The notes below the pieces were generated by a model that was given only the letters and a program-made list of their open reading frames with translations, searched no databases and was not told where the DNA came from. 64,000 bases of DNA from Mesostigma viride (lineage: Eukaryota > Streptophyta > Mesostigmatophyceae > Mesostigmatales > Mesostigmataceae). The DNA is taken from positions 1,594,046-1,658,045 of the forward strand of contig RPFO01000165.1 in NCBI GenBank assembly GCA_009746045.1. Reading direction: 5' to 3'. Shown piece after piece: positions 33,275 to 44,078 of the stretch; the stretch's first letter is position 1; every line of letters begins with the position of its first letter. The translations under genes were made by a program, and so were the position numbers.

Positions 33275-34151
33275 TTAAGAATAGCTTCCGCTAGATCCCA
33301 ATAGGCTAGGCCCACCGCGTGCCGCACGTGGCGCCAAGAAGTATCTGAAACAACTCATCATTGTGTATTCCGCTGGAAACTGAAAGAGGAGCATTCAGTG
33401 CATTAGTCGTTTTAGGGTAGCATGGATTCCTTACCTCAGACCAACATGTAGTGCCAATAACGCCAAGGTGATCCACCATGTGGATGCATGAAGATCTGCA
33501 CCACATTGCCGCGTGACAAGGTATGAACATACCAACAAAGTTGCAGAGCAAGCCGTTCTCAGGAGGGCTATTACCCAACCATAAAGCCCCATGGCATAAC
33601 GCTTCCATCTCGTGCAAAAGGACAACTATGACCTAGAAATTCAGAAAATATATTCTTAGTCTTTCCCTCTACTCCTTGCTTACCTGGGTTGATAGGCGCG
33701 ACAACTGAAAACTTCGCAGGCACCCGCGCGCGCTCTTGCACCGCCACATGCCCTACATGGATAACCACCAACCAAACATGAAAAAAGGGTATAACTAGAA
33801 GGATTAAGGAAAGAGGAAATGCATTTAATTCATATAGTTAATATCGCCATGAAATTGTATGTTGAAGTAATAATGGGCCGAAATATGCACATCGGGAACA
33901 CGTCCCATTAATGCACATGCGAAGCTAATGTCAGGACAACGCATCATTAACAAGGGGGGGTCCGCATGCGCAAGACGAAGCAAGTACAGTTAATATGATG
34001 TGCCATTTGGACAGAAACTGGAATAAGGGCTTAACGCCTTACCTAAGGCACAGACCCACACGATGCCGCTGACCGCTAGAAAAATTGCGAGGATGGCCAC
34101 CAGCACACCCTGTCTGGTGCTGGTCAAGCAGCAAAGGCAGGGCCGGGCCAT
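33275..34151 (-). CDS. Small spliced gene, predicted single-pass membrane protein
   Basis: Five exons join into one 133-residue frame: 34151-34043, 33752-33684, 33632-33575, 33495-33435, 33379-33275 (stop TAA 33277-33275). Introns are 290, 51, 79 and 55 nt; all begin GT (three with GTAAG) and end AG after pyrimidine-rich or AT-rich tracts. The start is ATG 34151. Exon 1 encodes a Cys-rich N-terminus and one hydrophobic segment, VLVAILAIFLAVSGIVWVCA, at about residues 16-35. The rest is Cys-containing and unrecognised (HVAVQERARVPAKF, SCIHMVDHLGVIG). Intact phase across four introns is strong support for a real gene. It lies inside the 9.1-kb inverted-repeat unit and could be carried cargo. 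The last exon could be longer if a further intron exists. Confidence 0.5.
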
Positions 34152-34509
34152 GAAAGCTGGAGGTCACGAGCACTTTGTTGCAGTGGATGTAAACGACCCC
34201 CCTGTTTGGAGCACAAAAGGCGAGAAGCAAATTAAAAACGGAAAGCGCCAGTCATACACCGCGCAGCTCGCGAGAATTCCAGGAACCAGTTTTTGTGTGA
34301 TATTCGCATTTAGATGTCGTGCATAACCATTCCTTTATTATCGCACACACCAGTAAACAGTACAAGGATTTGCGTCAACCCAGCTAAATGCCGAGGGTGC
34401 CACGGACGTGTATGCCAGCGAGCTCGAGTCTGGCGAGCAATCACTCAAACATGTCCACTGTCCCTAAGCCGAGCATCACCCTAACATGTCCGCCATTGCT
34501 ACGTTTTAT

Positions 34510-34719
34510 CATCCTTGACTGCGCTTGTAGTCAACAAAGAAATTAGCCAAGTCCTACAGTAATTGGCGCGGCAGGCCCTTTTTTCCCGCGTAACTCGTGT
34601 GCCGGTCCGGCGCGGCGTGGCCTGGGCAGGCGCGTCGGACTTAGTGCGGTGGTGTCCCGGAACCCCGCACTCACCCCCGCACTAGAGTTTGTGTCATCAG
34701 AGCCAAATTATGCGCTTCC
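34510..34719 (-). repeat. Right 210-bp inverted repeat
   Basis: Reverse complement of 25634-25843 without mismatch. Confidence 0.9.
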
Positions 34720-34965
34720 GTACGTGAAAAAGTACCCTGACCCCTTGTACTTTGACCGGCCAGAACACCTCTATAACTTTGTCAGAAGTATGCAAACCCT
34801 AGTACCATGCTGTGAGGAAAATTATAAACTTTCGATCTTCTCAGCTAAACGTTTCCTAATTCTCAATAGTTTTTGCGGCATTTGGTCCCCCGAGAAGGGG
34901 CCGACGTGTCGGCTGTAACTCAGTTTTAGGCGGAAAATCGGCAGCCAGACCATTTAGGGGCTAGG

Positions 34966-35216
34966 TTTCGCTGATAAGAAGCAACAACCAAAGGCTTTAT
35001 AACAGGCGTCAAGGATAACGACTCAACTAGCCTGCCAAAAAAAGACAAGAGCCAGCAAATTCTGGCTAGTTCTTTTTTCTTAAAATCTGTCTCAAGACAC
35101 TTCCTTTACAAACTGTCAGCCAGGCCGTTCCCTGTACTGCTGATGGTTGATAAACACTAAAGCCAACGTCTTGGCTTCGAACAGAAGGAAGCAGACTACC
35201 GGGTAGTCTCTTCGAG
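34966..35216 (-). other. Gypsy leader next to the 5' LTR, with candidate primer site
   Basis: Sequence between the inserted DNA and the right LTR. Directly at the LTR border, 35203-35217 reads GTAGTCTCTTCGAGT, the exact complement of ACTCGAAGAGACTAC at 35509-35523 inside the LTR. It also includes the palindrome GACTACCGGGTAGTC (35194-35208). No match to a standard tRNA 3' end was seen. Self-priming, as in Tf1-like elements, is a possible explanation. Confidence 0.5.
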
Positions 35217-37181
35217 TAACGAAAGGAGGGCTCTCAGCAGAGGACAAGGAACTGTCCCTCGTGCCTGATGACCACCTTATTGCCTCCCCTGCTACAGAAT
35301 AATGCTTTCACAACACACACTTTGCACAGTCTGATGATGAAGCCGCACATGCGGAATTTATTGAGAAAGTTAATTCATTTACAACACGTTGATAGTCTCA
35401 ATATCGATGCACTCCATGCTCACGAGCCCGCAGTTAGGCAGCGCTCCATGACATGCTACCGGCCTTGCTCCCAAGGAAAGGGAGAAACACGAAGGCCACT
35501 AACGAAAGACTCGAAGAGACTACACGCTACGTGAGAGTCCTCTTCGACTATGAACCAAACCATTCGTCATGCCACACGCATGACACACGCCACACTTGTC
35601 AGTCCAGCCAGGAATGCCAAAACTATCTTGCTGCCTGAACCATGCAAACAGAAACCGCATTCCAGTTGCCGTCCTGGCTTACTACCACACATGCCAACAA
35701 AAACAGGAAGGCATCCCGACAAATCTAAATTGCTACCCTGTTGCCGATCTCATCTCCTAGAGGCTCCGGCATTTCTGTCCCTGGGAATGTCCGGCATTTA
35801 GTCACGACCACCAAGGTCGAAGCATAATATCCTTCAAACAATCTGCACGCTCACACCTTGCGTGTGAGTGGCCCAGCAAACATTGCTTCTAATCTTTCCT
35901 TTCTAGAAGAAATCCCTTTGTAGGGCTGCCAGCGATTTCGCATTCATTCCAGCGATCTGGCTTCGCACCGCAAATTGTCCTTTTCCATTTTCTGTCCAGT
36001 CCTCATAACGTTGACCCGCTATTCTACACCACAAAGACACCTGGCCTGTCAATAGCCTCGGCGCTGTTAAAGTCCAGCAGTCCAGCTCCAGCTCCAGCTC
36101 CAGCTGTCCACTAACTCGCGTATGATCCTCTCGACGCTGCGCACTTGTGCTGCCGTCCGCTCAAGTACGTCAGTGCTGCGCGCCCAGCCGTGCCTGGCCC
36201 GGCGCGCGCGCACGTGCACTTTCGTCCGCTCTTATGCTGCAAGTGCTAGTGTCCCCCCTGTTAGGGATATTATATCCACCTGGCCACAATATATCCCAGC
36301 CTGATTTGTTTCTTGTTGGAATTATTCCATATGGACTGGGAATTTGATAGCTATGATGAGCTAGATGGATTGGGCTCAATGAGCTGATCAATATTCATGT
36401 GCCATAGTCCTATACTTGGACACGGATGACTTGTAACCTGAGTCAGCCTAGTAGCATCACGTATTTGATTGACAAGTGGTGCTATGGCCTATTGGACAAG
36501 TGTTTGGTCCATGAGCTGACAAGTGTTGGAAGCTCATGATGACACATGTTATGACTTACATGATGACAAGTGGGTAGACTCAGTGCATGACACTTGTCAC
36601 TCCAAGGAGAAGAGATGTGTCACTTTATTAATTATGTTATGTGGCACATTATTATGTAGACACTTGGCATCTAGCTATTATGCCAGCTCATTGGATCATG
36701 TCTAGAACGTTCTAGGATTGTTCTAAGAATATGCCAGGAATATTCCTGGAATATACTGAGAATATGCTGGGAATATGCTAGGATTATGCTAGGATGTTTC
36801 TACAAGCTTCTGTGATGATGTCATTGCTGATGTCATCCTTCCTAGCCTAAAAGGTATAAAAGGAAACTGCCCCCTAAGGGCAGGTACCTCCATTGAACCT
36901 CCATTCAACCTCTTTTCCTAACCTCTAAATCTATGAAATAAAACTCTTTTCTGGTCTCTCTTCCATTGTCTTCAAGCTCAGTCTTTCATCACCTGCAAGG
37001 TGAAAGGGTAGCAAGGCCAAGCACAAGGCATTGTGTAAAACCCATTAGTTTCCTCTACCTTTTCCAACACCCCCCCCGGTCACTAGCCTTTGTCGAAAAT
37101 GCGCAGAAAACAAATTCCTTGCGCACGTCACCGGTCTTGTGCATAGTGGGCGCCCGGATGACATAGCTCGCGTCCGTGACA
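35217..37181 (-). repeat. Gypsy 5' LTR (right copy), interrupted by a solo LTR
   Basis: 35217-36258 and 37070-37181 match the left LTR (14966-16125). The differences are about five substitutions and loss of three GCTCCA units. It ends CGTCCGTGACA at the GGGT duplication. Confidence 0.88.
36259..37069 (+). mobile_element. Solo LTR of another LTR retrotransposon
   Basis: 811 bp from TGTTAGGGATATTATATCC to CTTTTCCAACA, with no counterpart in the left gypsy LTR. It sits in a C-run: 6 C on the left and 8 on the right, against 8 C in the uninterrupted left LTR, so a 5-6 bp duplication is hidden in the run. A TATA box (AGGTATAAAAGG, about 36849-36860) and a polyadenylation signal (AATAAA, about 36937) give it plus orientation. 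Its age is less than that of the gypsy insertion. Confidence 0.85.
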
Positions 37182-37185
37182 GGGT

Positions 37186-39259
37186 CTCCAGCAGGTGCTG
37201 GCCTGGAGGGCCAAGGGACCTTGCTGGAAGGGCCTGGAGCGGTCCAGGGTGCAGGGCCTGACTTGGGGCGTCAGGATGGCCTGCAGGGAGGCCCTGGAAC
37301 CTCAGGAGTGGATCATGTGTCCCCACACACGGTTCAGACGTCTCGCCAGGTCAGTACTGAGAGAGTGCTGAGCTATGCTGAGGCTGGCCATAGATTGCAC
37401 CATATGTTTGGACACTCTGGGCAGGCAGCAATGTTTGCTTGGAAGCTAGGTAGGGAGCCTTTGTGGGAGGCTTGCCAGGCTGCAGCTGAGAACTGTGGAT
37501 GCCAGGAGAATGCTGTTCACCCACCTCAGTCCCATGCTAGGGAGCCTGCTAGGGAGCGTGGCGACATCCAGATGGATATCCAGCATATAAGGGGCTTGTA
37601 TATATTGGTGGGGGTGGACAGGTTCAGCAGATACAGGCTGATAGATGTTCTGCCTGGTATGCAGGAGCACCACTTGTTGTTGGGGATGAAGGCCCTGATC
37701 CCGGGCTTTGGGGTGTGCAAGAGTGTGCAGGCAGACTTGCAGTTTGACTGTTTGCTCAAGCATCAGGACCAGCTGCCTTGTAAGCTGGTGGTAGTCCCCA
37801 GAGAGAGTCATGGGCAGCAAGGGGCTGTAGAGAGATCCATACGTGAGGTGAAGACAGTGGTGCTAGCAGCAGAGTCAGTGCCACTTGTGGCATCTGCCTT
37901 AGAGAGGGCAGCCTGGTGTAAGGGGATAGAAGAGCAGCTGAACCACAGGGTTAACTATTACTTTGATGGTGTGGCTGTCTCTCCCCTGGCCCTGCAGTAT
38001 AGCTTACTACCTGAGAACGTGGTGCAGGCCAGTCTTAGAAAGGCAGACAGGCTGTTTGCCCAGCTGAGACGTAAGGACAAGAACTGGAATGTGCTGAGGC
38101 CTCAGGTGGGGCTGAAGGTCAGGATGTGGAAGGAACCATCTATTCCAGGCAAGCGGGGGAAGTGGCAGGATGGGGTTGTCACTCGTGTGGAAGAAGCTAA
38201 CAGATCTTGCCTGGTGGCTTTGGAAAAGGATCCAAGGCACGTGTACAGGTTGTCCTGGGCTCATGTCAAGGAAAGAAGGCCACATGCAATCTGGCCTGCA
38301 GACGGGCCAGGCCCTCCCAGCTGGGTTGAGGAGCCAGGCCAGAGCCAGGCAGCAGCAGCTAACAATCCTCTGGTGGTGGATGATGGTCTGTCCCTACTGG
38401 AAGATGACGAGCAGGAGGAGGCTGCTGAAGCAACTGTCACAAGGCCAGAGGGGACGGGGCAGCCACCTAAGGCCCGGGGGCCTCTCATGGCGGACGTCAT
38501 CCGAGCACTCATGCGCAGCAAACATGATCCCAAGGTATCCAAGCTCACGGGGTGGGGGTCGTGCTGGGCAGCTACAATGGAGGTAGATACCAACTCACAG
38601 GTGTCTGTCATCAGGGAAGAGGATGCTGTAGGCTTACAGATGTCCCATCCCAGTTGCCTTGCTGTGTCTGATTTCTCAGGAAAGGTGTCCATGAAGATCC
38701 TTGGGGAAGTGAGTGTGCCTATCTTAGGGGTGCCCACCACGTTCTGTGTGGTAGAGGGCTATCAGGGGCCTGCCATTCTGGGTCAGAACTTCTTGTGCAT
38801 GCCAGGGGTTACTTTGACCTCTGATGAGTTGGCACTAGAAGGCAGGGGCAGCCTCCCCCTTGAAAGATATCACTATTCCCAGGGTCTTGCAGTGGCGGTG
38901 AAGGCTGTTAAGAGTAAGCCAGCTGAGGGTCCTCAAGGTCAGGAGCCCATAGCTGAGGACCTGTTGATCATCCCAACCACCTTTGATCCACGGCAGTTAG
39001 GGGTAAACAGGTACTAGATAGCTGCTCACAGTCCTATTCCCTGGCGCCAGCTAGTCGAGATGATGCAAAGCCCCAAGATGGCTAAGGCATGGACTCTTGG
39101 CTTTGTTGCTTCTGGGCATGAATGGATAGTTTCCAACTGTGCAGAACCTGTGGATGAGCTGCCAGAAGTTCACCAGCTGCTCAGATTGATGTTTGTCCTC
39201 AAGCTCAAGGAGGTAGATGGTGTCCAGGTGCCACATGTCAGACCAGTTGTAACCGAGTA
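37186..39259 (+). CDS. Copia-B pol, middle segment: integrase and protease-like domain
   Basis: Continues pol after the gypsy insertion: SPAGAGLEGQG, the zinc region LHHMFGHSGQAAMFAW...CGC, the DDE core (MDIQHIRGLYILVGVDRFSRY, VQADLQFD, GAVERSIREV), the basic KRGKWQDG module, then the protease-like VDTNSQVSVIREED and AILGQNFLCMPG. A TAG at 39015-39017 (GVNRY stop) is a nonsense mutation; the frame stays open beyond it to VVTEY, where the DNA transposon begins. Integrase and protease-like domains are in one uninterrupted frame here, confirming the order deduced from Copia-A. Confidence 0.9.
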
Positions 39260-39683
39260 CACTAGGAACTCAGATTCTGAGAATTTTCTCAAACCCCTCA
39301 ATTTTCTCACCCTTTGTGAGAATTTTTTGAGAAAATTGAGAAAAATCTCAATTTTTTTCCGCAAACGCTAGGCAAAAAATCTCACCAGGGTGAGATTTTG
39401 GTGAGAAAAAGGGGGTTTTGGTGAGATTGGGGTGAGAAAAAACCCTAGAGTGAGAAAAAAGGTGAGAATGGGTGAGAAAAAGTGAGAAAAAGTGAGAAAA
39501 TTGAGAAAATTGAGAAGTTTCTCACCAACACGAGAAAAATCACTAACACGAGAAAAATCACAAGTCAACGTGGTGAGAAATTTCTCACCAAGAGTGTAAC
39601 ACGAGAAAAATCATGAGCTTTATTTCATTAAGTCCTTAACGTGAAAAAAAACTCAACCACTTTGATATGCATTATAGCGCACA

Positions 39684-40059
39684 AATTAATTAATTAATTA
39701 ATTAAACTCGTGCTCCCGTTGGGGAGTCACGGAGCACCGAAGTGCTTTTAATCCCTGTGTGTGCACTACAGGAGAAAGGGCAGAGACCCCCAGTCTCCTT
39801 CATGCCAAAGGCATGCCACAGCTGCAATCGGGCGCGGCTAGCTAAAAGGACAGGCTAACGATCCGGCAAACTGTGGGTGCAATAAGACCCATGTGAGCAT
39901 ATCATAGCAAGGAGCGTGGGCAAGTAATCTGAACATAGCCAGGGCGTAGCATGGCTGTACTAGGACTAGGCTAAGGCTATGGCTGGTTGTGTACCGTGCG
40001 TTGGCGGCACGTGACTAGGTGTGTTGGCACAGCTAGGCAACATTCTAGGCATGGCTGCC
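39684..40059 (-). repeat. 3' end of a non-LTR retroposon with (TTAA)n tail
   Basis: In minus sense the segment ends TGCTCCGTGACTCCCC and AACGGGAGCACGAGTTT (a GCTCC/GGAGC hairpin), followed by (TTAA)n at 39685-39706. The same hairpin and tail are at 54845-54898. It follows the ORF1-like gene in sense, so this is a retroposon copy inside the DNA transposon. Confidence 0.6.
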
Positions 40060-40695
40060 TTAGCGGCAGTGACGCCAATGGTTACAAGCTAGGGCTATTG
40101 CTACTCTATAGCCCGCTGGGGGCGTCCACATCTTGTGGTTGATCATCAGGTCCCCGCCCCTCCAGTACACCTTGGGCTTCTGGGGGTCCTGCTTATGGCG
40201 GAGGTATTCCGGCCACAGGTCGCGTCGCTGCTGTTGCTGAGCGGGGGTGAGGTCGTCATCCAGCGTCCAGGTGAGGTCGTGCAACCGCTTGCGACGAGAG
40301 AGGAACCGCTGCTTATCCTCATGGGAGGGGAAGGTGAGTAGGACTGGTGGGGGAGCCGCCTTGTCCCGTGAGTGGGGAAGGCGGTGGCACCCACGCAGTT
40401 CTACCTCACCTACCAGGCCCATGAGGGTAAGAAGCTGGTTCTTGAGCTCGTCAGCAAGAGAGGTTGACGTCTCACCTGGCTTCTGGGGGAAGCGACGTAG
40501 CACCACTCGGCACTCGCGGCGAGCGCGGTCGGTGACCTCCCGTTGCTGGGCCTGGCGGTGGTCCTCCAGCTCCTGGAGCTTTGTGGCGATGGCGTCGGTG
40601 GTGGAGGCGGTCGCTGACCGCAGCAGGTCCGCGTAGCCACATGCCATCATGCATGTTTCCAAACGTCCAGGAACTGCACACGGTGCAAATGCCAT
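40060..40695 (-). CDS. L1-type ORF1-like RNA-binding protein
   Basis: 211 residues from ATG 40695. A helical, charged N-terminus (about 30-60: ATKLQELEDHRQAQQREVTD) is followed by an RRM-like segment: ECRVVLRRFPQKPGE, LRGCHRLPHSRDKAAPPPVLLTF, SHEDKQRFLSRRKRLHDL. A C-terminal part, PAQQQQRRDLWPEYLRHKQDP and VYWRGGDLMINHKMW, resembles the ORF1 C-terminal domain of L1 elements. Such proteins coat LINE RNA. No RT is present, so it is a truncated LINE copy or a captured gene. Confidence 0.6.
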   Translation of the reverse strand: MAFAPCAVPGRLETCMMACGYADLLRSATASTTDAIATKLQELEDHRQAQQREVTDRARRECRVVLRRFPQKPGETSTSLADELKNQLLTLMGLVGEVELRGCHRLPHSRDKAAPPPVLLTFPSHEDKQRFLSRRKRLHDLTWTLDDDLTPAQQQQRRDLWPEYLRHKQDPQKPKVYWRGGDLMINHKMWTPPAGYRVAIALACNHWRHCR

Positions 40696-41229
40696 TTGCA
40701 GTGCAAAAATCCAGAGGACACGACCTCATTGCTTCATATTTGTATGCAGAAGACTAAAAAAGTAACATGCATTAATGGCCCGCATGCATAAAGGGCCTGA
40801 ATTCTGATGCGGGCCCAACGGCAGCACCGCCAAAGCAGATAAGGGCCCGCAGTCTGATGCGGGCCCCACGGCACCACCGCCATAGCAGAGCTCGAAGGTC
40901 GTGGTGCGCGTGAAACGTACGTATGCCCTTTGTCGGTAGGTGCCGTTGGGGTCAAATTGGGTGCCGCCAAAATCGGGCCGACGCGTCAATAGACTGAGGC
41001 CGTCGATGAGAGCCATCATGCGGCTTGGGGAACTTCAGCTAAGTTAACTTAACGCAAACCACTGGTCGCCCGCGTCGGGAACCGGCCCAACGGCTCTCCC
41101 GCAACAGAAAATTACGCGGCATACTGCATAAGTCGTCGGATTGTTACATTTCGACGGTCAAGATTTCATGATGAGGTTTGCGTTCAATTTGCCGCAGTTT
41201 GCCGCCCAGAGAAAGTAGTTGTTGGACTC

Positions 41230-41462
41230 GGTGCCCACGATGAAACACAATCAAGCAAGCCGTTTCCGGCCCCACCGTGTAGGTCATGTAGTCGCTCTTC
41301 ACGTCAGCCAGCCGTAATTTCAATGCACAAGGCTACACATTTCCATCTCCATTCATATTCATAATCCTGCACGACTCGAAAACGCGGACAAGATAACGGC
41401 AGGCTCGAGCTACCATGGTCCGGATTCTCCCGATTTCTGGCCTGCGCTGGTTGTCTCCTTGA
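41230..41462 (-). repeat. Dispersed repeat, copy 2
   Basis: Reverse complement of the family at 27318-27535, with about 10 percent differences. Confidence 0.8.
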
Positions 41463-42034
41463 TATTGGCAACTCTCTCCGGTAAGAGATTTTCCGCAGTT
41501 TGGCTGTTTCGAAACGTTAATTAAGTGAGATGCCTTCGGATCAGGAGACTCACACAGCCGCGAAATCATGCCAAAGGTCATATGTTCGATCCCTTGCTGG
41601 TAGCTTCTGAGCTTTCTTATTTTCTGTGTTCCGCGGAATCTCAGATTTGGGCCGCTAGCGTTTTCACGTTTGTTGCTTTCTGATCCGACGACAACGTTGT
41701 GCCTTGCTCGTGTGACATCTGGCGCATGGTGTGATTCATGTGTATGGTGCTGCCTTGCCACATGGGGCTCCTATTCCATAAGAGTGAGTGTTGGGTTCTA
41801 CACATTTGCTGCATGGACCGTTAGGTGCTGGTGAGCTCTTCCTTGTAGAACGCTTACATCTATGTCAAGGATCTGATTTCTTTTCCTCTTGCGTATATTG
41901 TGTCGGTTTGCTTTATTTCTTGCAGGGACCACGAGAGTAAAATGCAAGCGGTTCCACTTTCAAGTCAGCATGTGACGCCCTGTCAGTGTCCACCGGCCCG
42001 CTTTGTTAGCTAGCTACCATATAGTATTTGATGA

Positions 42035-42185
42035 TAGGCATTGAATGCGGAAGATGTCATAACGCCATAACAGACTGTGTTGAACAGGCATTGAATGCCG
42101 AAGATGTCATAACGCCATAACAGACTGTGTTGAACAGGCATATTTGAATGCCGAAGATGTACATAACGCCATAACAGTGTTGAAT
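42035..42185. repeat. 50-bp tandem repeat, three copies
   Basis: The unit contains GCATTGAATGCCGAAGATG and TCATAACGCCATAACAG. The third copy has small insertions (CATATTTGAATGCC) and a truncated end. Confidence 0.85.
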
Positions 42186-42694
42186 AGTTGAATCAACGGG
42201 TTCTTGCAGCTGTAAACATTAAAATTATTCAAACATTTAATGAAAAAATCATTATTGTTCGTGCTGTTTTGAACAGCGGTTGTTACTGGCACTGCATGCA
42301 TGTGTCTGCTGCCAGCATATTGCATTATGGGTGTGTTTTTCAGCGCTGTGTTTTCTCACTTTTCTCACTTTTCTCACGTCCTGTTTTTCTCACTTTTCTC
42401 ACTTTTCTCATGTCCTGATTTTCTCACTTTTCTCACGTTTCACACCTCCCGTTTTTCTCACTTATCTCACGTCCTGTTTTTTGAGATTTTTCTCACGTTT
42501 TTCCCCTTTTTTCACCTTTTTGGGGCAATCTCACCCAGGTGAGAAACGTGTTTTCTCACCCATTCTCACCCCATTCTCACCCTTTTTTCTCACCTTTCTC
42601 ACCCATTCTCACCCATTTCTCACCCTTTTTCTCACCTTTCTCACCCTTTTTCTCACCATTTCTCACCCATTCTCAAAGCCGAGTTCCTAGTGTA

Positions 42695-44078
42695 TCATGG
42701 CACTGGCCAGTTGTTAGATGAGGAGCTCTATACTCCAGGGATGCTGCATGACACGTGGAGGATTCTGCTGTGTATATTTCTGTCTTTTCTGGTTAAGGGT
42801 GTGCCCTACAGCTCTGTGCTGATTGATTTCAAGAGGGCTTTTCTCAAGGGTGACCAAGATCAGGCTAGGCAGACTTGGAGAGATATCCCTCCTTTCTTTG
42901 TGACTGTACCTGCTGTATGGAGAGCAGAGATAAAGGCCAGGTACCTGAGAATTCTGAAAGGGTTGGAAAGTCTCAGGTCCAGTCCCATTATCTGGAGAAA
43001 GAGCCTAGAGAAATTCTTGAAGAACACTTGTGGGTTTTCTGTGTCTCCAGTGGATCCCTGTTTGTTCCAAGGGTCCCATAATGGCCTTCCTGTCTTTGCC
43101 TCACTGCATGGTGATGACCTGCATCTCATAGGTCCACCAGACTGGGTTGAGGCTGTTTTGGCTAAGATCCAGAAGCGGTTTGAGCTGGGTAAGATACAGC
43201 ACATGGTGGAGAATGAGCCTATGGTCTTCTGTGGCATGCAGGCTACGTTGTTCCAAGCCAAGGGCTCGTGGTTCATCAGGATGGAGGGTGGTAAGGACTA
43301 CCCACAGCAGATTGTAGATGCATTGCAGGAGCCCATCACGCAGGCTAGGTGTGCTACCATCAGGGGCATGCTGGCATGGCTTGCAAGTATATGTGCCCCT
43401 GACTTGCTGGTTTTGAGTCGACTTACTGATTCCCAGCTGGTTGAGGTGGGTGCTGAGAGTGTGGTGCAGGCTGTCATGATGTCTCCCCCTCTTATACTGG
43501 GTCCTGTGGATTTGTACAAGCCCCTTGACATGGTTCTCTATGTGGACAGTTCTATGGATAATAGGAAGGTCACAGAGGTCAGGGGCAGGGCAGCAGCATT
43601 AGTTACCCTGGAGCAAGATCACACCTCACTTGTTACCTGGTACAGTCGGTTGCAGAACAGGGTTACACCCAGCAGTGATATTGCTGAGTGCAGGGCAATC
43701 TGTGAAGGGCTGCATACTGCTCTTTACTTGAGGGAGCTCTTCTACCAGCTATGTCAAGTGGCTTCCTGTAGGTTGCAGCTGCACACACTGGTGAGGACTG
43801 ATAGCATGGGCATGGTGCAATTTGTGCACAGGCAGCTGGCCAGGAGCAGGGACCTTGACTACTTGTTGCTCAAGGAGATGTCCTACCTAGCTCACATTGA
43901 ACATGTGCCTGGTGTGGACAACCCTGCAGATGCCCTCACCAAGCTGGAGGAGAAGGCGGAGAGGCAGTACCCCTGCTCCGTGGGCTCATGGACCCCTTAC
44001 ACGGGCGGCCATAGAGACCAGGCCTTGCTTCAGCTTGGGTGCCCCAGTGGGCTGCTTGACCAAAGTACCAAGTGGTGA
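42695..44078 (+). CDS. Copia-B pol, last segment: reverse transcriptase and RNase H
   Basis: Resumes in frame after the DNA transposon (HGTGQLLDEELYTPG). RT: LIDFKRAFLKGDQ, SPIIWRKSLEKFL and the HGDD box in FASLHGDDLHLIG. RNase H: YVDSSMDNRKVTEVRG, ECRAICEGLHTAL, RTDSMGMVQFV, and NPADALTKLEEKAE. A 1-nt change at about 43970 replaces the last ~14 residues of the Copia-A version with a longer unrelated tail. The HGDD motif is shared with Copia-A, so it is a family trait and not a mutation in one copy. Confidence 0.92.

Larger units (their letters stand above)
40700..42345. other. Interior of the DNA transposon: dispersed and tandem repeats
   Basis: Contains a near-duplicate GC-rich motif (AGGGCC..GATGCGGGCCC at about 40790 and 40845), the dispersed repeat copy 2 (41230-41462, minus) and a 50-bp tandem repeat in three copies at about 42035-42185. 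No transposase gene recognised. Confidence 0.6.
39260..42692. mobile_element. CACTA-like (or Tc1-like) non-autonomous DNA transposon
   Basis: 3433 bp with 12-bp terminal inverted repeats CACTAGGAACTC / GAGTTCCTAGTG, flanked by TA (39258-39259 and 42693-42694). Excising it with one TA restores GAG TAT CAT GGC, i.e. EYHG as in Copia-A (VTEYHGTGQ). Both subterminal regions (39270-39600 and 42350-42680) are arrays of GTGAGAAAA, in opposite orientation at the two ends, typical of CACTA elements. The 2-bp TA duplication is more typical of Tc1/mariner. No transposase was seen. The interior has a retroposon fragment (39684-40700) and other repeats. Confidence 0.85.
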
